Of a stretch of DNA of 64,000 nt, positions 1 to 7,984 are shown in pieces (within the stretch, counting starts at the first letter, position 1; each line of letters starts with the position of its first letter). Where the stretch lies: positions 1-64,000 of the forward strand of contig JAAVZR010000003.1 in NCBI GenBank assembly GCA_022791755.1. Direction: 5' to 3'. This DNA is from Lachnospiraceae bacterium. GTDB lineage: Bacteria > Bacillota > Clostridia > Lachnospirales > Lachnospiraceae. Under the pieces are notes generated by a model. That model was not told the DNA's origin. It saw only the letters and a list, made by a program, of their open reading frames with translations, and made no database searches. The position numbers and the translations under genes are program-made.

Positions 1-46
1 GGATTTCCTTTATCCATTCGTTAATCGCGTCAAGTATGCTCTGCAT
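1..46 (-). CDS. N-terminal fragment of a VirB6/CD1107-like conjugation protein (runs off window edge)
   Basis: Reverse strand reads MQSILDAINEWIKEI..., resembling the start of conjugative-element membrane proteins that follow Maff2; only 15 codons visible. Confidence 0.45.
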   Translation of the reverse strand, partial: MQSILDAINEWIKEI

Positions 47-65
47 AAGCCTTTACCCGCGCTTC

Positions 66-152
66 TTAACCGAACAAGCCGGAAAGCAGCGGTACAAGGG
101 TCATGCCGATAAGGGCAACGCCGCCGCCCGCCATAAGCTGTGTTATCCCCAA
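66..152 (-). pseudogene. C-terminal fragment of Maff2-family mobile element protein, cut by the IS630 element
   Basis: Reverse strand reads ...GITQLMAGGGVALIGMTLVPLLSGLFG*, resembling Maff2 C-termini; reading frame abuts the IS end at 153 and the N-terminal part was not seen past 1168. Confidence 0.6.
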
Positions 153-1168
153 TTATAGCAATCCAAGATAATACTGCACCCACTTGACATAAGGTTTATG
201 ATAGAGTCAAGAGGTGATTACTATGTTACATAATGAAACACGAAAACTGCTCATTGATGCCTGGAACAAAACACACAATGCAAAAGAAGTTGCAGAATGC
301 TTTTCCGTGAATACCAGCACTGTTTACCGCCTGGAAAAAAGGATGCGGGAAACCGGCTCTGTGGAAACCAGAGTTTCCCAGCGTGGGCGCAAGCCTGCCC
401 TCAGCCAGGCAGACATCCAGAACATTGACCAGTTAATTCAGGCACAGCCAGATATTACAATCCATGAAATACGGGAGGAACTAAAGCTGCAGGTAAGCGA
501 TGAAACCGTCCGCAAGGCCGTCCTGAAACTCGGATACGTTTATAAAAAGAAGTCCCTACATGCTTCGGAACAGGAGCGTCCCCGATGTCAGGGGCAAAAG
601 GGAGGAATGGAAAAAGCATATACCGCTGGGCGATATAAATAACCTGGTATTTCTGGACGAAAGCGGTGTGAACATCAATATGACAAGGCATTACGCCCGT
701 GCAAAAACAAACGAGCGGGCAGCAGACAGCACGCCATTAAATACGCCATGCAATACCACAATCCTGTCATCCATACGGCTGGATGGAAGGACAGCCCATA
801 CCATTTATCAGGGCGGGACAACCGCGGATCGCTTTGCAGAATACCTGAAGGACACTTTAATACCAACCTTATCCAGGGATGACGTCATCGTTATGGACAA
901 TATGCGCTCCCACCATGCGAAAGCAGTACAACAGCTGCTGGACTCATCGGGGATCAAATACCTTTATCTTCCGCCTTACAGCCCGGATCTAAACCCGATA
1001 GAAAAAATGTGGTCAAAAATCAAGGCATATTTAAGGAAAGAGAAAATACGTATAGTGTCAGAATTACCTGATGCAGTCGAAAAAGCGTTTTCAACGATCA
1101 ATCCCTCAGACTGTTCAGGGGGGTTTCGTTCGTGCAATTATGTGCAATAATTTATTGGATTGCTATAA
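153..1168 (+). mobile_element. IS630-family insertion sequence
   Basis: Near-matching terminal inverted repeats TTATAGCAATCCAAGATAATACTGCAC (153-179) and, as reverse complement of 1142-1168, TTATAGCAATCCAATAAATTATTGCAC; encodes HTH plus DDE transposase; TA at both ends fits IS630 target preference. Confidence 0.9.
214..1150 (+). CDS. IS630 transposase in two frames (214..642 HTH part; 560..1150 DDE part), joined by a +1 shift near 580-583
   Basis: ORF1 has the HTH_29/32-type N-terminus; ORF2 has LVFLDESGVN, VIVMDNMRSHHA and YLPPYSPDLNPIEKMWSKIK, the DDE motifs of IS630/Tc1; CGTCCCCGAT run at the junction restores ...ERP-DVRGKREEW... Confidence 0.85.
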
Positions 1169-1171
1169 TAA

Positions 1172-1227
1172 AAACATTCCCACAAGAATGCAGTGTCTAT
1201 GGAACACTGATTTTTGTGGGAATGTTT
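1172..1227. repeat. Long inverted repeat/hairpin next to IS right end
   Basis: AAACATTCCCACAA (1172-1185) with TTGTGGGAATGTTT (1214-1227), nested CAGTGT/ACACTG (1191-1196/1204-1209). Confidence 0.75.
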
Positions 1228-1306
1228 CTGTCAGGGGCTCAAATGCTTAAAATCTGGCATTTCCCGACAGCCCCTTTTCTGTGCCGCAATTCTTTCCATT
1301 TCCCAT

Positions 1307-1353
1307 TACCCTCCGTGACGCAAAACCGTGTGTTTCCTTATTCACGGAGGGTA
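1307..1353. repeat. Inverted repeat TACCCTCCGTGA / TCACGGAGGGTA
   Basis: Perfect 12-bp arms at 1307-1318 and 1342-1353. Confidence 0.7.
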
Positions 1354-1406
1354 TCCGTTCAGGAGGATCAAAGAATATGGCGTACTGTTCTCACTGATTC
1401 AAACGC

Positions 1407-1730
1407 CTATTCATGTTCCTCATACAGCTCGATCACCGCTCCATCCTTCCAGACGAAAGCCAGTCTCGCCTTCTCGTTCGCCGGCATGGGACCTCAGATC
1501 ACGCCGTCAGCTTCAGCGATGTATCTCTCCAGGCTGTCCACCCGGTAGGCCACATGGGGATTGCGGTGCAGTACCTCCGGAAAAGGCGTCCCCTCCTCGA
1601 ATTTCAGATACTCAATCTTAAAATCATAGTCATCCACATTGCTGACCCAAAATTTGGCCCCTTCATTGTAGATCATCCCCGGCTTTCTGTTCGTCACCGG
1701 TATCCCGATATGCATGTATTCCGCTGCCAT
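1407..1730 (-). pseudogene. VOC/glyoxalase-like small protein with an in-frame TGA at 1494-1496
   Basis: MAAEYMHIGIPVTNRKPGMIYNEG...DSLERYIAEADGVI[TGA]GPMPANEKARLAFVWKDGAVIELYEEHE*; protein-like sequence continues in frame for 28 codons past the TGA; GGAG ribosome site before 1730. Confidence 0.65.
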
Positions 1731-1790
1731 GAAACTTCTCCTTTCTGTGCCCATATTCCCCGGGCATAGGGGGCTCTTGCGGCTGCTTCT

Positions 1791-2696
1791 CTATCTGCCG
1801 GTATTCCCCTCGCTGTTCTTCACCTCTTCATATACCTCATAAGCCTGAGCCGCCGTATAACCCTCGTGAACCACCTTGCCGATGGCCTGGGCCATCCCCA
1901 CCGGACTGTCCGACTGGAAGATATTGCGGCCCATATCCACACCGCGGGCCCCCTCAGAGATCGCCCGGTAAGCCATCTCCAGAGCCTCCCGCTCCGGCAG
2001 CTTCTTGCCGCCGGCGATCACGATAGGCACCGGGCACGCCGCAGCCACCCGTTCAAAGCCGTCGCAGTAGTAGCTCTTTACCACATTGGCCCCGTTCTCC
2101 GCCAGCACGCGCGTGGCCAGGAGAAAAAATTTCTCCGTGCGCTCCATCTCCTTACCCACGGCCACCACGCCCAGCGTGGGAATACCGTAACGACTGCCGG
2201 CATCGCTTACTCTGGCCAGCAGCTCCAGAGAACGCGCCTCTCCCGCCGCCCCGATGAAGGTCTGTACCGCCATGCAGTCCGCGTTCATGCGGATGGCGTT
2301 CTCGATATCACAGACGATCCCGCCGCCGGCCGACAGATCCTCAAAGAGCACCGTCGTATCGTAAGTCACCCGCAGACATTTGCCTGCCGTAACCGTCGGA
2401 GAAATACAGGAGCTAAGCGCCCCCTTGGTCCCCATCAGCACATCCACCCAGGGCGCCAGAGGCGGAATCACCACGTCGATGCGCTCCAGGCCCGAGGTGG
2501 GCCCCATGATATAGCCATGGTCAAAGGCCAGCATCACCGTATTGCCGCTCTCCCTGCGAAACATTCGGGCCAGGCGATTCTTCATGCCCCAGCCTGCTCC
2601 GTTATTTCCCTTTACAAAGAATCCTTCGGCCGGGGCCGGCACGTCCAGATGATATTCATGGGCCTTCTTATTTCCGATTGCGTCCGCCATTGTCAT
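1791..2696 (-). CDS. lsrF: LsrF/DhnA-type class I aldolase (3-hydroxy-5-phosphonooxypentane-2,4-dione thiolase-like)
   Basis: VMLAFDHGYIMGPTSGLERID..., GVVAVGKEM, VVKSYYCDGFERV, VDMGRNIFQS are LsrF/DhnA family signatures. Confidence 0.85.
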   Translation of the reverse strand: MTMADAIGNKKAHEYHLDVPAPAEGFFVKGNNGAGWGMKNRLARMFRRESGNTVMLAFDHGYIMGPTSGLERIDVVIPPLAPWVDVLMGTKGALSSCISPTVTAGKCLRVTYDTTVLFEDLSAGGGIVCDIENAIRMNADCMAVQTFIGAAGEARSLELLARVSDAGSRYGIPTLGVVAVGKEMERTEKFFLLATRVLAENGANVVKSYYCDGFERVAAACPVPIVIAGGKKLPEREALEMAYRAISEGARGVDMGRNIFQSDSPVGMAQAIGKVVHEGYTAAQAYEVYEEVKNSEGNTGR

Positions 2697-2702
2697 GTCC
2701 TC

Positions 2703-3704
2703 CTATCGCTTCGTCAGATACGGCGTATGGCAGGGGGCATTCCACAGGCGCACAAGCTCCTCGTCCATGCGGGCCATAAACATCTGGAAACCGGCCTGCT
2801 CCTGTACGGTCAGAAGCTCTCCCACATAATTGGCCACGATCTCGATCCCCTGCTCCTTCAGGATCTCCTCACAGCGGCGGTAAATGATCAACTGCTCCAT
2901 CAGCGTCGTGGCGCCGGAGCCGTTGATAATCAGCATCACTTTCTCCCCAGACTGAATCCCGATATCCTTTACCAGGGCCTTCACCATAATTTCTGCGGTC
3001 TCATCCACCGTCTTCATCGGCTGACGGCCTCCGCCGCCCTCGCCGTGCTGGCCCATGCCGATCTCCATGTCATCCTCACCCAGATCCGCCAGAGCCGCTC
3101 CGGTGGAAGGATGGGTCGCTCCCCGCACTGCCACCGCCAGCGTCGCCATATTATCTGCAAAGCGCTGAGCGATTGCCGCTACTTCCTCCAGACTCTTCCC
3201 CTCCGCAGCAGCCGCGCCGGCGATCTTGTAGGTCGGGATGCAACCCACCAGACCTCGGCGGTCATCGGCATTCTCCCGCGGCGCATTGGACACATCTTCC
3301 TGCGTCACCACTTTCACCACGTTCAGTCCCAGCTTCCGGCACTGTTTCATGGTCAGATTACCGGTCAGCATATCGCCGGCATGGTTCAGCACGATATACA
3401 AGACACCCTTTCCCTTATCGGCCAGCTTAATCGCATCTACACAGGCCTGCGGACCGGGAGCCGCAAATACGTCGCCCACCACGGAGATATCCACCATGCC
3501 CTCGCCGACGAAGCCGGAGATCGCCGGCTCATGGCCTGATCCTCCCTGGGTCACGATCGTCACACGATCGGCCGTCGCCAGGCCCTTATTGATTATCATG
3601 TTATCCTCTCCGCGGTAAAGTATGTCGCAGTTGGCCGCCGCCAGTCCATCCAGGGCCTCGCTGGTCAGATTCTCAGGATTGTTAATAAATTTCTTCATTT
3701 TCAC
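2703..3704 (-). CDS. dhaK: Dihydroxyacetone kinase subunit DhaK-like
   Basis: MKKFINNPENLTSEALDGLAAAN..., GGSGHEPAISGFVGEGM, LNHAGDMLTGNLTMK, GMGQHGEGG, LIINGSGATTLMEQ. Confidence 0.92.
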   Translation of the reverse strand: MKMKKFINNPENLTSEALDGLAAANCDILYRGEDNMIINKGLATADRVTIVTQGGSGHEPAISGFVGEGMVDISVVGDVFAAPGPQACVDAIKLADKGKGVLYIVLNHAGDMLTGNLTMKQCRKLGLNVVKVVTQEDVSNAPRENADDRRGLVGCIPTYKIAGAAAAEGKSLEEVAAIAQRFADNMATLAVAVRGATHPSTGAALADLGEDDMEIGMGQHGEGGGGRQPMKTVDETAEIMVKALVKDIGIQSGEKVMLIINGSGATTLMEQLIIYRRCEEILKEQGIEIVANYVGELLTVQEQAGFQMFMARMDEELVRLWNAPCHTPYLTKR

Positions 3705-3748
3705 AGATCATATCCTCCATCCATTTCCCTATTTTTATATTGTTTCTT

Positions 3749-4375
3749 TCACAGTCCGTCGGCCAGCCCTCGCAGGAAGAGCGCCGTTGAGACCGCCCCG
3801 GCATCCGGTGTCCCGATGGTCTGCTCCTTATAGCTGCGGGCCCGGCCGTATTTCGACACAAAGCCCTCGCTGGCCTTGGCTCCGTCCTCCGCCGCCTCCG
3901 CTGCCGCTGTAAAAAGCGCCTTCACATCCGCATCGCTTCCCGCCTCCCGCACAGCCTCCGCTGCCGGAATCAGCGCGTCCATCATCGTCTTATCGCCCAC
4001 CTTTGCCGTGGTGATCTCCTCCATCTCTGCCAGACACCCGGCAAACATCCGACGCACAGAATCGCCGTCCAGCTCGCTCTCCTCTTCTCCCAGACGCATC
4101 CCCAGCCCGCTGATCATCGTACCGTACAGAGGACCGGCGGAACCGCCTTTCACCTCCATGGCTGCCATGCCCAGATCGTCCAGAAACACAGCAATCGGAC
4201 GCTCTCCCCAGGACAATACCTGTTCTTCGATTAACCGGGCGATCTTATTCATCGTGATCCCGTGATCTCCGTCGCCAAAACGGGAATCAATCTCGCTCAG
4301 CCGGTCCGCATTCTCCGACAGCCTCCGGGCAGCGCACAGAAGCATCTGCCCCAGCCCATTACGGTCCAATCGCAT
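3749..4375 (-). CDS. dhaL: Dihydroxyacetone kinase subunit DhaL-like
   Basis: MRLDRNGLGQML...EIDSRFGDGDHGITMNKI...GGSAGPLYGT...DAGAVSTALFLRGLADGL; start placed at 4375 because a promoter lies at 4482-4510 inside the longer ORF. Confidence 0.9.
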   Translation of the reverse strand: MRLDRNGLGQMLLCAARRLSENADRLSEIDSRFGDGDHGITMNKIARLIEEQVLSWGERPIAVFLDDLGMAAMEVKGGSAGPLYGTMISGLGMRLGEEESELDGDSVRRMFAGCLAEMEEITTAKVGDKTMMDALIPAAEAVREAGSDADVKALFTAAAEAAEDGAKASEGFVSKYGRARSYKEQTIGTPDAGAVSTALFLRGLADGL

Positions 4376-4481
4376 TCCTTTTTCCCTCCCTTCCGTCACC
4401 TGCATACCGGAGACAGCAATCTGACGTAATGCAGTATCGCATTGCTCTTTTTCTCCCCGGCTGGTTACATTCGTGTCTTCC

Positions 4482-4510
4482 ATTATAAGACAGGATGTCA
4501 CAAATGTCAA
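4482..4510 (-). promoter_or_regulatory. Sigma-A promoter for the dhaL-dhaK-lsrF operon
   Basis: Reverse strand TTGACA (4510-4505), 17 bp, TATAAT (4487-4482). Confidence 0.8.
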
Positions 4511-4680
4511 TGATTATGTTATAATTTCATATTAATTCTTTTATTTAAAATATAAAATTATGTATTTTACACAAAAAATTAGCCCCTTTTCGCTTTAGTA
4601 AAAAAGAGGTTGTTACATATGTTACGCTCGTAAAAAACCATACGCTATTCATTTTTATATTTCCTGTGGTAAACTAAAAT

Positions 4681-4715
4681 AGCAGGAACATATTTTCATG
4701 TCCTGCTGTTTTTTT
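4681..4715. terminator. Hairpin AGCAGGA...TCCTGCT at the 3' end of the SorC regulator gene
   Basis: 7-bp stem with T-run on + side and ATTTTA on - side; stop codon of the SorC gene lies in the loop. Confidence 0.6.
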
Positions 4716-5688
4716 GATGAATTCCATGTCCTGCGTTTATACTATCCGCACTTTCCTCCTCGGCCAAAAGCGCCGCCGCCAGCCCTGCGCGGGCTACGAC
4801 ATGCGTAAAACGGCCGGACCGCAGCGCCCCCCGCAGAGCCCGGACGCTGGTATTGGCCGAACACACTCCGACCACATTCGGACAATGGCTCAGAAGAGAT
4901 AACGGGATCTGGATCGCAAAGTCTTCATCCGAACGGATGATTTCCCCTGCTTCGTTATAATAATAGGCCAGCAGACGCCCACAGGCCCGCCTCTCCTGCA
5001 GCCGGTTCCCGTAGCGGGCCACGGAGGCGAAATCCGGCGTGGAGGGATAATTGCTGATATTCAGGAGAGCGGTGTCCATGCGCTCCCACTCTTCACAGAT
5101 CTGATGGTACAGCTCGGTGGAGCACAACACCTGTTTTTCATCCAGGCTCTCCGGCAACGCCGGCAGATAGAGGAAATGCGGTTCTGCGCCCAGATACCCG
5201 GCCAGCAGACGCACATTTTCATTGGAATGGTAGTTACGGATCGGAAAACCGGCATTGCCCACCAGAGGACAGATATCTGTAATCCGGCTGTCCGGCTTTG
5301 TTGCCTCCTCCAGGCAGGATACCAGCTGACCTACGAAATAGCCCCATCCCACCCCCAGGCGAACCGTCCGAAGCTGCTCCAACAGCCGGACCGTGGCTTC
5401 GGACAACCGGCGGTTCGTCAGACGGTCATCCGCCGCGTCCTCGATCAGCAGCCCGCCCCTCAGCGAACTTCGGCGGCACAGACGTCCCAGCAGGTCCGTT
5501 CCCTCGTCTTCTGGCTCATGTATCCGAATCTCCACTACTCCCAGCCGGCGGGCCTCCGAGAGCATACGGCTGATCAGAGGCCGCGATACCCCCAGCTCTT
5601 TCGCGATATCACTCTGCTTTAGATCCTCCAGATAATAGAGACGGGCGACCTGCGCCAGCTTCTGCCGCTTCTCCCGAGAGATTTCCAT
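4696..5688 (-). CDS. SorC/LsrR-family sugar-binding transcriptional regulator
   Basis: MEISREKRQKLAQVARLYYLEDLKQSDIAKELGVSRPLISRMLSEARRLGVVEIRI HTH plus SorC sugar-binding domain (LGVGWGYFVGQ, CPLVGNAG). Confidence 0.9.
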   Translation of the reverse strand: MEISREKRQKLAQVARLYYLEDLKQSDIAKELGVSRPLISRMLSEARRLGVVEIRIHEPEDEGTDLLGRLCRRSSLRGGLLIEDAADDRLTNRRLSEATVRLLEQLRTVRLGVGWGYFVGQLVSCLEEATKPDSRITDICPLVGNAGFPIRNYHSNENVRLLAGYLGAEPHFLYLPALPESLDEKQVLCSTELYHQICEEWERMDTALLNISNYPSTPDFASVARYGNRLQERRACGRLLAYYYNEAGEIIRSDEDFAIQIPLSLLSHCPNVVGVCSANTSVRALRGALRSGRFTHVVARAGLAAALLAEEESADSINAGHGIHQKNSRT

Positions 5689-5758
5689 CGTATGTTCCTC
5701 GCTTTCCTTGTAAATGCCCGGATTTTCAGACAATGAACAGCATTCCGCTAAGACGACG

Positions 5759-6274
5759 CTATAGCTTTATGTCTATTTTATACTCTTCGTCAATGAGAAT
5801 AAAATTCGTATGAAAGGACCGGCATTTATTCAGTATTTTCCTGTTATCGGCCAGTACGGACTCCATGGTACAGTACCCGTCGTCCATTCGTTCCTCTATC
5901 ACACTGGCATAGGCTTTTATATCGTCAAAATGGCTTCGGATATATTTTTCACTCATTACAATGCAATAATATTTTATCTGCTCCAAATACTCCCGCTCAA
6001 AATCTTTCTCCCAGTCAAAAGGAATATAACACCCCTCCACAATCAGGTTCTGTCTGTTCTCCACGGCAGTTTTAATCATTTCACGGACGACCGGCCACAG
6101 ATATTCTGTCAATCCTTCGTCATCGCTCTCCGGCGTAAGAGAAGTATATCCACTGCGAATCAACCCCATCTTCAAGTGATCTATTGACAGATAGGGATAA
6201 CCATATCTTTCAAGCAGGTTTTGCGCCAACGCCGTCTTACCTGTATGAGACGCCCCTGTTATTAAAACAATCAT
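5759..6274 (-). CDS. P-loop ATP-binding kinase-like protein (zeta/adenylate-kinase-like AAA)
   Basis: MIVLITGASHTGKTALAQNLLERYGYPYLSIDHLKMGLIRSG Walker A motif; downstream IVEGCYIPFDW. Confidence 0.75.
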   Translation of the reverse strand: MIVLITGASHTGKTALAQNLLERYGYPYLSIDHLKMGLIRSGYTSLTPESDDEGLTEYLWPVVREMIKTAVENRQNLIVEGCYIPFDWEKDFEREYLEQIKYYCIVMSEKYIRSHFDDIKAYASVIEERMDDGYCTMESVLADNRKILNKCRSFHTNFILIDEEYKIDIKL

Positions 6275-6553
6275 TCCCGCCTCTCCCCCACATAATCGTA
6301 CCAATCCCAGTCCCTTTTTAAAATCCATTATACCTTATCAGACGAAGTCTGTCCACCCCGCAGGGGTATGAATTCAGGGGTCCCCGACAGGGGATACCTT
6401 ATACGCCACATTTTTAAAGCAGTGCCGATACCCTGCCGTTTTTCATTTTCAGTTGGCGAGATCCTTTGGGAACGTTGAGATAACATCTGACAAATAGAAT
6501 TTTATGGAGGAATAAAAAATCCGGTGACACAGTTTTGATGCAAAGAAAATATT

Positions 6554-6835
6554 TCATCTTGGGAGAGAGGCCGTCTCCTGAATCAGTTCTTCATAACTAA
6601 CCTCCAGACACTCCCTGATTGCCCTCAGCTGTGACACCTTGATATGCTGAACTCCTCTTTCAATTTTGACCAGGGCTTCTCTGGTAATGGAAACGCCCTG
6701 TAGCTGAAGCAGGCGGACCAGCTGGGTCTGTCCCATATGACGCCGGATACGAATATCGCGGATATTGGTGCCGATACAGATGATGTCGTCATTGCGGATG
6801 GTTTCTTCTTCCATAGGATACCTCCCGTAGCTCAT
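6554..6835 (-). CDS. XRE-family HTH regulator
   Basis: GTNIRDIRIRRHMGQTQLVRLLQLQGVSITREALVKIERGVQHIKVSQLRAIRECLEVSYEELI. Confidence 0.85.
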   Translation of the reverse strand: MSYGRYPMEEETIRNDDIICIGTNIRDIRIRRHMGQTQLVRLLQLQGVSITREALVKIERGVQHIKVSQLRAIRECLEVSYEELIQETASLPR

Positions 6836-6980
6836 TCGTCATGTAAAAACAGATACAACACCGTTAGTATATCATAACAAAAGCAAAACAATCATAGGGA
6901 CTGATATGGGTTCTTTTCCATATTTATAACTGCCCTAAAATCAAAAAGACTCCGCCTCCGTTTATTCTCTTCATCCAATA

Positions 6981-7025
6981 AAAAAGCGGGGCGTTTCCCT
7001 TTTTCGTAAAACGCCTCGCTTTTTC
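6981..7025. terminator. Rho-independent terminator, downstream end of the Hdr/Frd/Fum operon
   Basis: AAAAAGCGGGGCGTTT...AAACGCCTCGCTTTTT. Confidence 0.8.
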
Positions 7026-7065
7026 TTTGGTGTCTTTTGACACATATACCGCCGTCTTTTCCTGC

Positions 7066-7389
7066 TTACTTTCCGTTTCTCTCCTTATCCAGCCTCACAT
7101 TCCTGAAATACAGCGCCATATCGATCGTAATCTCCACGATATTCAGCACATAGAAAAACCAGCCCAGATAGAACAGCCAGTCCAGGGGATTTCCCGCCGT
7201 ATTAGCCATGTTCCACAGCATAAACTTGCGGGCGATGCCAAAGATATAGCCGATCCAGATAAAAAACTCAAAGAACAGGCTCTTACCCTGGGCCGTCCGG
7301 GAAATCCACGATTTGCGGATTGAAATCGGCCAGGAAAGGCCAAAACAGAGGATCATCAGCGCTTCTAATAAGTCCGTCATTTCCGTCAC
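7066..7389 (-). CDS. Small integral membrane protein (107 aa) downstream of fumB
   Basis: Several hydrophobic segments (ALMILCFGLSWPISI, LFFEFFIWIGYIFGIA, WLFYLGWFFYVLNIVEITIDM). Confidence 0.7.
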   Translation of the reverse strand: MTEMTDLLEALMILCFGLSWPISIRKSWISRTAQGKSLFFEFFIWIGYIFGIARKFMLWNMANTAGNPLDWLFYLGWFFYVLNIVEITIDMALYFRNVRLDKERNGK

Positions 7390-7429
7390 TCTTCCTTTAC
7401 TATATTTTACTCAGTCATTGGCTCTTACA

Positions 7430-7984
7430 CTATCTCTTTGCCAGGTACGCGGCCCGGCCCTCTTCGTAGAGGTTCCGTCCTTCGCTGTCGATAATGACGA
7501 TCAGAGGCATCTCCTCCACATACAGCTTACGCAGGGCCTCGGCGCCCAGATCCTCGTAGGCGATCAGCTCGGCTTTTTTGATACATTTGGCAAGCAGTGC
7601 GCCGGCGCCGCCGATTGCGCCGAAGTAGACGCCGCTGTACTGTTTCATGGCTTCCACTACCTCGGGCAGACGGGCGCCTTTGCCGATCATACCGCGGGCG
7701 CCGACAGACATCATGGTCGGGGCGTACGCGTCCATACGGCCGCTGGTAGTAGGACCGGCGGACCCGATGACCTGGCCGGGTTTGGCAGGTGTCGGGCCGA
7801 CGTAGTAGATCGTGGCATCCGCAGGATCGAAAGGAAGCTCTTCTCCCCGGGCCAGGGCTTCGCACATCCGCTTATGCCCGGCGTCGCGGGAAGTGTAGAT
7901 GGTGCCGGTCAGATACACGGTATCTCCGGCATGCAGGGTCTTTGCCAGTTCCGCCGTCAGCGGCAGGGTAATATGCTTTTCCAT
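7430..7984 (-). CDS. Class I fumarate hydratase (fumarase/tartrate dehydratase) beta subunit
   Basis: LPLTAELAKTLHAGDTVYLTGTIYTSRDAGHKRM, YYVGPTPAKPGQVIGSAGPTTSGRMDAYAP. Confidence 0.92.
   Translation of the reverse strand: MEKHITLPLTAELAKTLHAGDTVYLTGTIYTSRDAGHKRMCEALARGEELPFDPADATIYYVGPTPAKPGQVIGSAGPTTSGRMDAYAPTMMSVGARGMIGKGARLPEVVEAMKQYSGVYFGAIGGAGALLAKCIKKAELIAYEDLGAEALRKLYVEEMPLIVIIDSEGRNLYEEGRAAYLAKR

Noticed and set aside
1866-3539. 557-aa + strand ORF opposite lsrF/dhaK
   Set aside because: His/Arg-rich low-plausibility translation antisense to well-recognised enzymes
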